Source of the DNA: Limnobaculum eriocheiris
GTDB lineage: Bacteria; Pseudomonadota; Gammaproteobacteria; Enterobacterales; Enterobacteriaceae
NCBI RefSeq assembly: GCF_021010575.1
Contig: NZ_JAJNAG010000006.1
Coordinates: forward strand, 61,147-125,146
Direction: 5' to 3'
DNA length: 64,000 nucleotides
Shown: piece after piece, positions 28,740-39,177 of the stretch
Layout: each line of letters starts with the position of its first letter
Position numbering within the stretch: the first letter of the stretch is position 1
Made by a program: the position numbers and the translations under genes
Notes under the pieces: generated by a model
Told to the model about the DNA's origin: nothing
What the model saw: the letters and a program-made list of their open reading frames with translations, nothing else
Databases searched by the model: none

Positions 28740-31163
28740 TTAAAGATCGGCGGCTTTCTTAGCCCGTTTACTCTTTAATGCTGCAGTTATTTTTTTAGTT
28801 TTTGCAGAGGGTTTAGCCTTCGCTTTGGTTTTAGATTTAGCCTTGCTTCCCGCCTCTTCCTGCTTAGGTTTGCTTCTTCCTGGCGCTTTTACCCGCACAT
28901 TACTGTCAGCAACAAAGCTGTCTGCTTTAGAACGGGCACCCTTTTTGCCCCGCTCTTTTTCAGTTTTACCTTCACCGCGCGGACGGCGTTCACTGGAAAC
29001 CAGTGAAAAATCGATTTTACGCTCATCCAGATGAACCGCTTCAACTTTAATCTCAACTTTATCACCGAGACGGAAAGCCTGACCGGAAGACTCACCAATT
29101 AAGCGCTGGCCAACATTATCAAACCGGTAGTAATCATTTTCCAGTGTTGAAACATGCACCAGACCATCAATATACAAATCGTCCAGACGAACAAAGAAAC
29201 CAAAACCGGTGACGCTGGAGATAGTCCCTTTAAATACTTCACCCACGTGATCCTGCATAAAATCACACTTCAGCCAATCGGCTACATCGCGGGTTGCTTC
29301 ATCAGCACGGCGTTCCGTCATTGAGCAGTGTTCACCTAGCTGCAACATCTCTTCCATAGAATAGTGCCAGCCACCGCTGGAAGTGGAACCGCCTTTCTTA
29401 CCGGACAGTACGAACTTAATGGCCCGATGTAAAGAGAGATCAGGATAACGACGAATCGGTGAAGTAAAGTGGGCGTAAGCATCTAATGCTAAACCAAAGT
29501 GACCGCGATTCTCCGGATCGTAAACCGCTTGCTTCATTGAGCGCAGCAGCATGGTTTGCAACATTTCGCGGTCCGGACGATCGGCGACTGCATCCATCAG
29601 CTTGGCATAATCTTTTGGTGCCGGTTCCAGACCGCCACCTAAGGTTAACCCCAGTTCTGACAGTACGCTGCGCAATGAAGCCAGATTGTCACCTTTAGGG
29701 CGATCGTGAATACGGAATACCGCAGGCTCCTCTGCTCGTTCAACAAAACGGGCGGCGGAAATATTCGCCAGAATCATGCACTCTTCAATGATCTTATGCG
29801 CGTCATTACGTACCAGCGGTTCAATACGCTCAATACGGCGTTCAGCATTAAAGATAAACTTCGGCTCTTCGGTTTCAAACGAAATTCCACCGCGCTGTTC
29901 GCGAGACTTATCCAGCACTTTATACAGCGCATGCAGCTCTTCCAGCATAGGAACCAGCGGTTGATAGTGCTGGCGAAGCTCGGCATCACCTTCCAGAATA
30001 TGCGCTACCTTGGTATAGGTCAGACGAGCATGGGAGTTCATCACCGCTTCATAAAATTCAAATGACGTCAGTTTGCCGGTTTTGGATACCGTCATTTCGC
30101 ACACCATACACAGGCGGTCGACCTGAGGGTTTAGCGAACAGAGACCGTTAGATAACACTTCCGGCAGCATGGGAATAACCTGTGACGGGAAATAGACGGA
30201 GTTACCGCGATTACGCGCTTCCGCATCCAGAGATGTACCCGGCCGGACATAGTAGCTAACATCGGCAATGGCAACCCACAGGCGCCAGCCTCCGCCACTT
30301 TTCTTCTCGCAGCATACTGCGTCATCAAAATCGCGGGCATCTTCACCATCAATAGTGACCAGCGGTAAATCACGCAGATCAACCCGTCCTTTTTTGGCTT
30401 TCTCCGGTACCTGCTCTTTCAGGCCCTCAACTTCACTCAGCACCGCTTCAGGCCAGACGTAAGGAATTTCATGGGTACGCAGGGCAATATCTACCGCCAT
30501 TGAGGTGCCCATATTATCGCCCAACACTTCAATAATATTACCGATAGCTTTGGTGCGACGGGTCGGGCGCTGAGTCAGCTCAACCACCACCACATAGCCC
30601 ATACGGGCACCCATAATGCTTTCCGGCGGAATCAAAATATCAAAGTTCAAACGACTGTCATCCGGTACCACAAAGCCAATTCCGGCATCCGTGAAATAAC
30701 GTCCGACAATATGGCTGGTTTTTGGTACTAAAACTCGCACAACGCGCGCTTCGCGGCGGCCTTTACGATCCAATTCCATCGGTTGGGCTAAAATAACATC
30801 CCCGTGGATGGTCAATTTCATCTGCTCAGGTGAAAGGTATAAATCATCTTTACTGCCTTCAACCCGCAAAAATCCATAGCCATCACGATGGCCTATTACC
30901 GTGCCCTTCACCATATCCAGGCGTTCCGGCAGTGCATAACATTGGCGACGGGTGAAAACCAGTTGGCCATCACGCTCCATCGCCCTTAAACGGCGACGCA
31001 GCGCCTCTTGTTGTTCTTCGCTTTCCAGTCCCAGTGCTTCAACCAGTTCATCACGACTGGCCGGCGTCTGGCGCTTTGATAATAAATCGAGAATATATTC
31101 GCGGCTGGGAATGGGATCCCCGTACTTTTCAGTTTCACGGGCTAAGAAAGGATCTTTTGTCAT
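28740..31163 (-). CDS. rnr: Ribonuclease R
   Basis: Processive 3'-5' exoribonuclease that degrades structured RNA, including rRNA and tmRNA-tagged mRNA. It has 807 residues (813 in E. coli): an N-terminal winged helix (about 20-85), two cold-shock/OB domains (about 85-240), the RNB catalytic domain with [18 protein letters not shown] carrying the metal-binding aspartates, an S1 domain (about 640-725), and a lysine-rich tail. The start [20 protein letters not shown] aligns with E. coli. It begins 12 bases after the nsrR stop and is co-transcribed with it. Confidence 0.98.
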   Translation of the reverse strand: MTKDPFLARETEKYGDPIPSREYILDLLSKRQTPASRDELVEALGLESEEQQEALRRRLRAMERDGQLVFTRRQCYALPERLDMVKGTVIGHRDGYGFLRVEGSKDDLYLSPEQMKLTIHGDVILAQPMELDRKGRREARVVRVLVPKTSHIVGRYFTDAGIGFVVPDDSRLNFDILIPPESIMGARMGYVVVVELTQRPTRRTKAIGNIIEVLGDNMGTSMAVDIALRTHEIPYVWPEAVLSEVEGLKEQVPEKAKKGRVDLRDLPLVTIDGEDARDFDDAVCCEKKSGGGWRLWVAIADVSYYVRPGTSLDAEARNRGNSVYFPSQVIPMLPEVLSNGLCSLNPQVDRLCMVCEMTVSKTGKLTSFEFYEAVMNSHARLTYTKVAHILEGDAELRQHYQPLVPMLEELHALYKVLDKSREQRGGISFETEEPKFIFNAERRIERIEPLVRNDAHKIIEECMILANISAARFVERAEEPAVFRIHDRPKGDNLASLRSVLSELGLTLGGGLEPAPKDYAKLMDAVADRPDREMLQTMLLRSMKQAVYDPENRGHFGLALDAYAHFTSPIRRYPDLSLHRAIKFVLSGKKGGSTSSGGWHYSMEEMLQLGEHCSMTERRADEATRDVADWLKCDFMQDHVGEVFKGTISSVTGFGFFVRLDDLYIDGLVHVSTLENDYYRFDNVGQRLIGESSGQAFRLGDKVEIKVEAVHLDERKIDFSLVSSERRPRGEGKTEKERGKKGARSKADSFVADSNVRVKAPGRSKPKQEEAGSKAKSKTKAKAKPSAKTKKITAALKSKRAKKAADL

Positions 31164-31175
31164 TATTTATCCTTA

Positions 31176-31625
31176 TTATTTATTGACCGATATGGCGGGA
31201 TGCTCCATAAACAGTAATGTTTGAAGTCCTGTGTTATCAACCACCATATCAGCAAGAGTATGGTTATCGAGTTCGTGTAAAAATGCCTTTACCGCATTAT
31301 CCAGTGCTATTTTTAAACGGCAGGAAGGGGTGATATGACAGAACTGCGGACTGCAGTTCACCAGAGCCAACGGCTCCATGGCTCGAACCACATCACCAAT
31401 TCGGATATCTTCTGCGGCCTTACCTAAACGAATACCACCATTTTTTCCGCGCACGGCATCCACCAGGCCGACCCGACTCAACTGATTAATAATCTTCACC
31501 ATATGGTTACGTGAAACACCATAGACTTCGGTGACCTCTGTAATATTGGTCAACTCGCCCTCTGGTAACGACGCCATATAAATTAAGGCCCGCAGACCAT
31601 AATCGGTAAAACTGGTTAATTGCAC
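31176..31625 (-). CDS. nsrR: Nitric-oxide-sensing repressor NsrR
   Basis: Rrf2-family repressor holding an iron-sulfur cluster that reacts with NO, releasing repression of ytfE, hmp and related genes. The N-terminal winged helix [20 protein letters not shown] is followed by the recognition region [17 protein letters not shown]. Three cluster cysteines lie in [17 protein letters not shown] chose GTG at 31625: GAGG lies upstream and E. coli NsrR begins at the same GTG-QLTSF position, giving 149 residues. First gene of nsrR-rnr-rlmB. A candidate operator is present upstream of ytfE in this window. Confidence 0.96.
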   Translation of the reverse strand: MQLTSFTDYGLRALIYMASLPEGELTNITEVTEVYGVSRNHMVKIINQLSRVGLVDAVRGKNGGIRLGKAAEDIRIGDVVRAMEPLALVNCSPQFCHITPSCRLKIALDNAVKAFLHELDNHTLADMVVDNTGLQTLLFMEHPAISVNK

Positions 31626-31939
31626 AAACACCTCATAACTATAATTATGTTCCAGACAGCCATTACCATCCTGTCGGCTGTATATCGCGAGCTTAACGAT
31701 TCACCCGCATTTTCGGCGCGCTTTTCTCCTTGCGCCGAATAAAGAACTCACATTTCTCTTTTTAGAATAGCAAACATGTTGATTATGCGCTTGAAAATCA
31801 TCCGGTTTGCATATTATGTATACCAATGTCGCTGACCATTATAGGCATATAGTAAACGATAGCAGGCAAAGCGGATAACTTTCCTGATAAAAAAACCGGG
31901 CTGAAAGCCCGGTTTTTACCTGTACATCCATCATGAAAC
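31626..31939. promoter_or_regulatory. nsrR-purA intergenic region
   Basis: About 310 bases. It holds the purA terminator at its right end and, presumably, the nsrR promoter on the - strand, which I could not define confidently. GAGG next to the nsrR GTG is visible at the left edge. No additional gene was recognised. Confidence 0.5.
31889..31917 (-). terminator. Terminator of purA
   Basis: Inverted repeat AAAAACCGGGCT / AGCCCGGTTTTT with a three-base loop lies 23 bases downstream of the purA stop on the - strand, with a seven-T tract on that strand. Confidence 0.9.
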
Positions 31940-33297
<1,358 letters not shown>

Positions 33298-33563
33298 TAT
33301 TTTTTAACACACTTGGTTGAACTCGGACCAGATAAAAACCTGAGTCGCTTAAAAGATCGCCATTTCTTTGTTCTGGCGCAAGTAATCGATTGCCTGAAGG
33401 CCATCTTCCATGAAGGATTTTTATCCGAACTCCCTTTTAATAAGAAAAATGAATAAGACATGCTTTATGTCAGCAAACCTCATTTCTCCCCCTCCATTTC
33501 GTTAGAAATAAGTTAAAAAACGTGCGTAATGTCAAAAAAATGAAATCAGATTATAAAGAAAAC

Positions 33564-33592
33564 TTGCATAAATTGCAGACAATGAACATATT
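33564..33592 (+). promoter_or_regulatory. Probable promoter of fruBKA
   Basis: TTGCAT (33564-33569) and CATATT (33587-33592) with a 17-base spacer. The predicted start near 33599 falls inside the first Cra operator, which fits repression. Confidence 0.5.
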
Positions 33593-33595
33593 TCA

Positions 33596-33607
33596 CGAAA
33601 CGATTCA
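33596..33607. promoter_or_regulatory. Cra (FruR) operator O1
   Basis: CGAAACGATTCA matches the Cra consensus TGAAACGATTCA at 11 of 12 positions. Confidence 0.85.
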
Positions 33608-33662
33608 GCATAGATAAACCAACAAGTTAAGGTAAATCTGTGCTTATTTTTCTGTCAAAAGC

Positions 33663-33674
33663 TGAAACGATTCA
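33663..33674. promoter_or_regulatory. Cra (FruR) operator O2
   Basis: TGAAACGATTCA, a perfect consensus Cra site embedded in the extended palindrome GCTGAAACGATTCAG, 18 bases before the fruB start codon. Two such operators in front of fruB is the E. coli arrangement. Confidence 0.9.
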
Positions 33675-33692
33675 GTTATTTAGGAGGGAAAT

Positions 33693-34823
33693 ATGTATCA
33701 ATTAACTATTCAGAACATCCATTTGAATACTGCAGCAACTAATAAACATCAGGCAATTGAACAGGTTGCATCAGCACTGATTCAATCAGGCTATGTAACT
33801 TCTGGCTATCTTGACGGCATGTTACAGCGAGAACAGCAAACATCGACCTATCTGGGTAATGGTATTGCTATTCCCCATGGCACAACGGATACCCGTCATC
33901 TGGTGTTAAATACTGGCGTGCAGGTTTTTCAGTTTCCTCAGGGAATAGAATGGGGTGAAGGCCAAATAGCTTATATTGTCATTGGTATTGCGGCCTGTTC
34001 GGATGAACATCTGTCCCTGTTGCGTCAGTTAGCTCATGTGCTGAGTGATGAAAGTCTGGCGCAACAGCTGGCCAACACGGATTCAGCAGAACAACTTCGC
34101 AGCCTGTTAATGGGAGAGAAGCAACCCGCTGAATTTCACTTTGATGCCTCAATGATCGTACTGGATCTTGATGTAGATAATATCGTTACTCTACAGGCTC
34201 TGAATGCCGGGCGGTTACAGCAAATAAATGCCGTTAACCATCAATTTATCGCCGATGTTCTTAGCCATCCCCCGGTCAATTTAGGACAAGGCATCTGGTT
34301 ATGCGACAGCCTTAAAGGCAATTTGCTCAGTGCAGCGACGGTCAGTCGCCCAGCTCGAATTTTTAACATTAATGGAGAACCGGTTGGATTATTGCTCACC
34401 ATCTCCGTTGCCGACCGACAACCCAATCCGCTACTAAACCGTCTGGGCAGCCTGCTGATTGCACAACAGGCAGAACGCCTGTTAACCGCAGACACTGCAA
34501 CGCTATTAGCGTTGCTAACCAGCGATACCATACCTGATGAGCAGGCACTCAGCACTGAATTTGTCATCCATAATGAACATGGATTGCATGCGCGCCCGAG
34601 TACGGTACTGCTCAATACCATCAAACAATTTAATACTGAAGTCACCGTCACCAACCTTAACGGTAGCGGTAAACCAGTGAATGGACGCAGCATGATGAAA
34701 TTGGTTTCTCTTGGGGTGCAAAAAGGCCACCGCTTACGTTTTACCGCCACCGGTAAAGATGCACAAATGGCGCTATCCGCTATTGGTAATGCGATCTCCG
34801 CTGGCTTAGGGGAAGGCGTATGA
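33693..34823 (+). CDS. fruB: Fructose-specific PTS EIIA-HPr fusion (FPr)
   Basis: Diphosphoryl-transfer protein that passes phosphate from enzyme I to FruA. It has 376 residues, as in E. coli. The N-terminal EIIA-Fru domain carries its phosphorylated histidine in [14 protein letters not shown] (about residue 63). A central linker module follows. The C-terminal HPr-like FPr domain carries its histidine in [10 protein letters not shown] (about residue 299). AGGAGG precedes the ATG. First gene of fruBKA, repressed by Cra at two operators; its stop overlaps the fruK start as ATGA. Confidence 0.97.
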   Translation: MYQLTIQNIHLNTAATNKHQAIEQVASALIQSGYVTSGYLDGMLQREQQTSTYLGNGIAIPHGTTDTRHLVLNTGVQVFQFPQGIEWGEGQIAYIVIGIAACSDEHLSLLRQLAHVLSDESLAQQLANTDSAEQLRSLLMGEKQPAEFHFDASMIVLDLDVDNIVTLQALNAGRLQQINAVNHQFIADVLSHPPVNLGQGIWLCDSLKGNLLSAATVSRPARIFNINGEPVGLLLTISVADRQPNPLLNRLGSLLIAQQAERLLTADTATLLALLTSDTIPDEQALSTEFVIHNEHGLHARPSTVLLNTIKQFNTEVTVTNLNGSGKPVNGRSMMKLVSLGVQKGHRLRFTATGKDAQMALSAIGNAISAGLGEGV

Positions 34824-35758
34824 GCAGAAAAGTCGCCACCATTACCCTCAACCCGGCCTACGACTTAGTGGGAAGCTGTTCTGAATTAGAACTTGGTGAA
34901 GTGAATCATATTCAAACCACCGGGCTACACGCCGCAGGAAAAGGGGTGAACGTTGCTAAAGTGCTGAAGAACCTGGGTATCGATGTCACCGTTGGTGGCT
35001 TTATCGGGCGAGACAATCAGGATGGTTTCCAGCAATTATTCAGTGAATCAGGAATTGCCAACCGCTTTATGGTGGTCCCCGGCCGCACCCGGATCAACGT
35101 CAAACTGACGGAAAAATCGAGTGAAGTGACCGACCTGAATTTCTCTGGTTTCGATGTTCCTCCACAAGACTGGGATCGCTTCGTCACTGATTCACTCTCC
35201 TGGCTGGGGCAATTTGACATGATAACCGTCAGCGGAAGCTTGCCTGCGGGCGTATCTCCGGATGCCTTTACCGAGTGGATGTTGCGATTACGCAGCCTCT
35301 GTTCCTGCATTATTTTTGACAGCAGCCGTGAGGCGCTGGTTGCTGGCCTTAAAGCCTCACCTTGGCTGGTTAAACCTAATCGCCGCGAACTGGAAATGTG
35401 GGCAAACCGTCCATTACCCGCGATGAGCGATATCGTTAACGCCGCCCATGAACTTCGGGCACAGGGGATTGCTCATGTGGTGATCTCCCTTGGTGCGGAA
35501 GGTGCGCTATGGGTCAACAACTCCGGAGCCTAGCTGGCTAAACCACCAATCTGCGAAGTCGTCAGCACGGTTGGCGCCGGTGATTCAATGGTTGCCGGTT
35601 TAATTTATGGTTTGCTGATGCGTGAATCCAGTGAACATACCTTACGTTTAGCGACTGCGGTTGCAGCTCTGGCGGTTAGCCAAACCAGCGTTGGCATCGG
35701 AAACCGCCTTGAATTAGCCGCCATGATGTCGCGCGTTAATTTGATACCCTTTAATTAA
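34820..35758 (+). pseudogene. fruK: 1-phosphofructokinase interrupted by an in-frame amber codon
   Basis: Would phosphorylate fructose 1-phosphate to fructose 1,6-bisphosphate. The full frame is 312 codons, exactly the E. coli length, but codon 238 (35531-35533) is TAG. The site corresponds to the tryptophan in E. coli (SGEWIAKPP versus SGA-stop-LAKPP), so a single TGG-to-TAG change explains it. The truncated 237-residue product keeps the N-terminal sugar-binding half but lacks VVSTVGAGDSMVAG, which holds the catalytic aspartate and anion hole. It should be inactive unless TAG is suppressed. The sequence after the stop is otherwise intact, which suggests a recent mutation, suppression or a base-call error. 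Confidence 0.9.
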
Positions 35759-35772
35759 AGGCAGGATGCATC

Positions 35773-37464
35773 ATGAAAACCTTAATTCTTTCAGATAATT
35801 CATTGGGTCAGGCCGTCAGCCATCTGGCTAAATTTGCTCTGACTGCCAGTATGGAAAAGGCCGGATTAACTCAGGCAGAAGCGCTGGATCAAGCCGAACT
35901 GGTGATTGTTGTTGGCGATTCCATTCCTGAGCCCTGTTCGCTGGAAAATAAAAAAGTCTGGCAGGGAAACGCTCAGGCCGCTATCAGTCATCCTGAGGAG
36001 TTTCTTTATCAGGCAATAGCCAACGCGGATTTCTATCATAGTAGCCAAACAAACAATAACATCTCAAGCCAGGCTAAACGAATAGTGGCAGTCACCGCCT
36101 GCCCTACCGGCGTTGCCCATACGTTTATGGCCGCTGAGGCCATTGAAACCGAAGCTAAAAAACGCGGCTGGGAAGTAAAAGTCGAAACTCGCGGTTCCGT
36201 AGGTGCCGGTAATGCCATTACTCCGGAAGAGGTGGCGCAGGCCGATCTGGTCATCGTTGCGGCTGATATTGAAGTGGACTTAAGTAAGTTTGCCGGTAAA
36301 CCCATGTATCGCACATCAACCGGATTAGCCCTCAAGAAAACCGCGCAGGAGCTGGATAAAGCGGTTCAACAGGCGCAAATATTCACGCCACAACAGCAAA
36401 GTAATAATATAACCGGTAATAAAAAAGAGTCCACCGGTCCCTATCGCCACCTGCTGACGGGCGTTTCCTATATGCTGCCAATGGTAGTAGCCGGGGGGTT
36501 GTGTATTGCTCTCTCGTTCGTTTTTGGCATCACTGCCTTTGAACAACAAGGTACGCTGGCTGCGGCGCTGATGGATATCGGTGGTAAATCGGCTTTTGCC
36601 CTGATGGTCCCGATATTAGCCGGTTACATCGCCTTCTCTATTGCCGATCGCCCCGGGCTAACGCCGGGTTTGATTGGGGGGATGTTAGCCGTCAGTACTG
36701 GCGCAGGTTTTCTTGGTGGCATTATCGCTGGCTTTCTGGCTGGCTATGTCGCGCTATTTATCAGCAATAAGCTATATCTACCCAAGAGCCTGTCAGCGCT
36801 GAAACCGATTCTGATTATTCCACTGGTCGCCAGTCTGGTGACGGGTCTGGTCATGATTTATGTGGTTGGTACGCCGGTAGCAAAAGTTCTGGCGGCCCTA
36901 ACACAATGGTTGAAAGATTTAGGAACCGCTGATGCGGTTATGCTGGGCGCTATTCTGGGGGCCATGATGTGTACCGACATGGGCGGTCCAATCAATAAAG
37001 CCTCTTATGCTTTTGGTGTTACTTTATTAAGCACCAAAATTTATGCACCTATGGCGGCGATTATGGCTGCCGGTATGGTGCCACCACTCGCTATGGGGTT
37101 AGCAACCCTATTGGCAGCCCGCAAATTTACTAAAAACGAGCAGGATGGTGGTAAAGCCGCTCTGGTACTGGGATTAAGCTTTATTACTGAAGGGGCAATT
37201 CCTTTTGCAGCCAAAGACCCCATGCGGGTAATTCCTTGCTGTATGGCAGGAGGAGCCCTGACCGGCGCATTATCGATGATGTTTGGAGCAGAGCTAACTG
37301 CACCACATGGTGGTCTGTTTGTACTGTTGATTCCCGGAGCGGTTGAGCCCGTAATAGGTTATCTGATAGCAATTATCGCCGGGGCGGTGGTAACAGGAGT
37401 CACTTATGCGGTGATCAAAAGACCGGAGATCGTGGTGTCGGAAGGGGTGATGCAGGCGGCGTAG
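35773..37464 (+). CDS. fruA: Fructose-specific PTS EIIB'BC component
   Basis: Inner-membrane fructose transporter that delivers fructose 1-phosphate. It has 563 residues, as in E. coli. A degenerate EIIB' domain occupies about residues 1-100. The active EIIB domain has its phosphorylated cysteine in VTACPTGVAHTFMAAEAIE, and the EIIC membrane domain (about 220-555) includes GVSYMLPMVVAGGLCIALSF and DMGGPINKASY. It begins 14 bases after the fruK stop and ends in TAG. If FruK is inactive, uptake through FruA would accumulate fructose 1-phosphate, normally toxic, so fruK status matters for this gene's use. Confidence 0.97.
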   Translation: MKTLILSDNSLGQAVSHLAKFALTASMEKAGLTQAEALDQAELVIVVGDSIPEPCSLENKKVWQGNAQAAISHPEEFLYQAIANADFYHSSQTNNNISSQAKRIVAVTACPTGVAHTFMAAEAIETEAKKRGWEVKVETRGSVGAGNAITPEEVAQADLVIVAADIEVDLSKFAGKPMYRTSTGLALKKTAQELDKAVQQAQIFTPQQQSNNITGNKKESTGPYRHLLTGVSYMLPMVVAGGLCIALSFVFGITAFEQQGTLAAALMDIGGKSAFALMVPILAGYIAFSIADRPGLTPGLIGGMLAVSTGAGFLGGIIAGFLAGYVALFISNKLYLPKSLSALKPILIIPLVASLVTGLVMIYVVGTPVAKVLAALTQWLKDLGTADAVMLGAILGAMMCTDMGGPINKASYAFGVTLLSTKIYAPMAAIMAAGMVPPLAMGLATLLAARKFTKNEQDGGKAALVLGLSFITEGAIPFAAKDPMRVIPCCMAGGALTGALSMMFGAELTAPHGGLFVLLIPGAVEPVIGYLIAIIAGAVVTGVTYAVIKRPEIVVSEGVMQAA

Positions 37465-37496
37465 AGGATTTAGTTTTGAGCTGGCCTGGTGTTGGA

Positions 37497-37515
37497 TCAG
37501 GGGCATTGCCCCTGA
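37497..37515. repeat. Inverted repeat in the fruA-hflC intergenic mosaic
   Basis: TCAGGGGC / GCCCCTGA, a perfect eight-base-pair stem with loop ATT, 32 bases after fruA. It could double as the fru operon's transcript end, although no T tract follows. Confidence 0.65.
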
Positions 37516-37597
37516 AACCCCAATAGATGTTTTTAGTACAGCGTACATTTCGCCGCCTCAGGTTCTGAACCTGACTCAGCTCCGCTGCACGCGTCGA

Positions 37598-37629
37598 GTC
37601 AGGGGTGTTGAGGAGCGAACACCCCTGAC
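37598..37629. repeat. Inverted repeat, 12-bp stem
   Basis: GTCAGGGGTGTT / AACACCCCTGAC with an eight-base loop. It shares the TCAGGGG core with the inverted repeat at 37497-37515. Confidence 0.7.
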
Positions 37630-37769
37630 AACCCCCGCCCTTTTTAATCGCCGCTGCATTCGCAGACTGGTTCTGTGTCTGTACATTAGTCACTGCTTAT
37701 ATGGGCCTCGGTGATTCGAGGTTGCGACTTGTGCTTTGGTTTGTTTTTCTGAGAAGCATTGAGTAAGAC

Positions 37770-37843
37770 CTTTGTCTTTTGTCTTTTGTCTTTTGTCTTT
37801 TGTCTTTTGTCTTTTGTCTTTTGTCTTTTGTCTTTTGTCTTTT
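37770..37843. repeat. Heptanucleotide tandem array (TTTTGTC), about ten copies
   Basis: Ten copies of TTTTGTC, the first with one substitution, followed by a partial TTTT. The units are otherwise exact. Because seven is not a multiple of three and the unit contains no stop, open frames cross it on both strands; these have low-complexity translations and no ribosome-binding site, so I do not call a gene. Confidence 0.95.
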
Positions 37844-38019
37844 AAGTTAAAGCATCCGAATGTTGCCGAAGGAAGCAAAAAAATAGCACGACCCGCAAGG
37901 ATGCGGGTCGAGGCGCAGCGACGTCGGGAGCGGCGCTGCGCCGGTGCGTCATTTTTTTGCTGACTGAGGTTGCCGCCGCAACGCGGCGGTCAACAGTCGG
38001 CTGCGCAGGCGCGGGGTGT

Positions 38020-38051
38020 GCAGAGGGGCGTTCGCCCCAACGCCCCTCTGC
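38020..38051. repeat. Inverted repeat, 13-bp stem
   Basis: GCAGAGGGGCGTT / AACGCCCCTCTGC, perfectly complementary, with a six-base loop CGCCCC. Confidence 0.75.
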
Positions 38052-38111
38052 TCGACGCAAACTCCACTGCCGAAATAAACACAACACTTAAGGCGGCGAA
38101 ACTGTCACAAA

Positions 38112-38153
38112 ACACAAAAAACCAAAAAGGGCCCGGGGTTTCCCCTGAGCCCT
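38112..38153 (-). terminator. Terminator of hflK-hflC
   Basis: On the - strand a stem GGGCTCAGGGG / CCCCGGGCCC with loop AAA is followed by TTTTTGGTTTTTT, starting 23 bases after the hflC stop. Confidence 0.85.
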
Positions 38154-38175
38154 TCTCAACTAAAAACACAAACTA

Positions 38176-39171
38176 CTACTGCTTCAGTCCAACCGACGGC
38201 GACTTCATATACCGGAAGAACTCGCTATCCGGACGAAGTACCATCACATCACTTCCGCTATTAAAGCTGGTTTCATACGCACGTAAACTACGAATGAAAG
38301 CATAGAAGTCAGGATTTTGACTAAAGGCATCAGCAAACAGTTTTGCCGCGGTGGCATCACCAGAACCACGAGTCATACGCGCTTCACGTTCTGCTTCCGC
38401 AATAGTCTTGGTTACACGATAGTCAGCCAGAGCGCGAATTTTTTCGGCTTCTTCCTGACCTTGTGAACGGTGACGACGGGCAACCGCTTCACGCTCTGCA
38501 CGCATACGCTGATAAATCGCATCCGATACTTCCGTTGGCAGGTTGATTTGTTTAATCCGCACGTCGATAACCTGAATACCCAGTTCAGCCATACTGTTAG
38601 CGTTAACTAAAGGCAGCTTATTATCTACTGGCAGCGTATCTGCCGGAGCAGCAGTGCTATCTACAACAGTTGGTGCCTCAGTTGACTTATCTTCATAGCC
38701 ATTGTTCAATGCATTACGAACGTCCTGCATTAATTGACCACGGGAGTCAGTTACCAGATCTTTAATATCACGTTGACCAATCTCAGAACGTAAGCGGTCA
38801 CTTAGTTTACTGTTCAGAATACGCTCTGCGTTGGCGCGGTTACCATCACCAGTTGCCAGATAGTAGCGGCTGAAATCAATAATTTTCCACTTAACATAAG
38901 AGTCAACAATCAGGTCTTTAGTCTCTTTAGTTACAAAGCGGTCTGCCTGATTGTTCATGGTTTGAATACGCGCATCCAGCAGTTTTACCGAATCAATCAA
39001 AGGCATTTTAAAATGCAGCCCCGGCTGGTAAACCTTTGGATTATCCTGAGAATCACGTAACACTTTACCGAAACGCAGAACGATACCACGGCTTCCTTCT
39101 TCCACCACAAACAGAGAAGTAAAGATACCGACCACAACAATAACGATAATAGGAATAAGTAATTTACGCAT
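38176..39171 (-). CDS. hflC: FtsH protease regulator HflC
   Basis: SPFH/prohibitin-family inner-membrane protein that forms the large periplasm-facing HflKC assembly around FtsH. It has 331 residues (334 in E. coli). An N-terminal anchor MRKLLIPIIVIVVVGIFTSL is followed by the SPFH domain (about 20-200, VVEEGSRGIVLRFGKV) and a coiled coil rich in REAVARRHRSQGQEEAEKIR. It starts six bases after the hflK stop. A short Ser/Thr/Pro insert near residue 165 (STEAPTVVDSTAAP) distinguishes it slightly from E. coli. Confidence 0.97.
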   Translation of the reverse strand: MRKLLIPIIVIVVVGIFTSLFVVEEGSRGIVLRFGKVLRDSQDNPKVYQPGLHFKMPLIDSVKLLDARIQTMNNQADRFVTKETKDLIVDSYVKWKIIDFSRYYLATGDGNRANAERILNSKLSDRLRSEIGQRDIKDLVTDSRGQLMQDVRNALNNGYEDKSTEAPTVVDSTAAPADTLPVDNKLPLVNANSMAELGIQVIDVRIKQINLPTEVSDAIYQRMRAEREAVARRHRSQGQEEAEKIRALADYRVTKTIAEAEREARMTRGSGDATAAKLFADAFSQNPDFYAFIRSLRAYETSFNSGSDVMVLRPDSEFFRYMKSPSVGLKQ

Positions 39172-39177
39172 CGGTGA

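Larger units (their letters stand above)
37465..38165. repeat. Non-coding mosaic of inverted repeats between fruA and hflC
   Basis: About 700 bases with no credible gene. It contains the two TCAGGGG hairpins, the heptamer array, then a GC-rich stretch (about 37889-38051) with at least four further stems: CGACCCGCA/TGCGGGTCG at 37889-37910, GCGCAGCG/CGCTGCGC at 37913-37941, CCGCCGC/GCGGCGG near 37974-37990, and a 13-base-pair GCAGAGGGGCGTT stem at 38020-38051. The hflC terminator closes it. Base composition is sharply higher in GC than the flanking genes, suggesting an inserted or repeated intergenic element. Confidence 0.6.

Noticed and set aside
33349-33411. A 20-codon ORF on the - strand upstream of purA (MEDGLQAIDYLRQNKEMAIF)
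   Set aside because: It has no ribosome-binding site and no recognisable relative, and it lies just beyond the purA promoter region. Too short to support.
37770-37843. Possible CRISPR array
   Set aside because: The repeats are seven bases long, contiguous and without spacers, and no cas genes are present. It is a microsatellite-type array.
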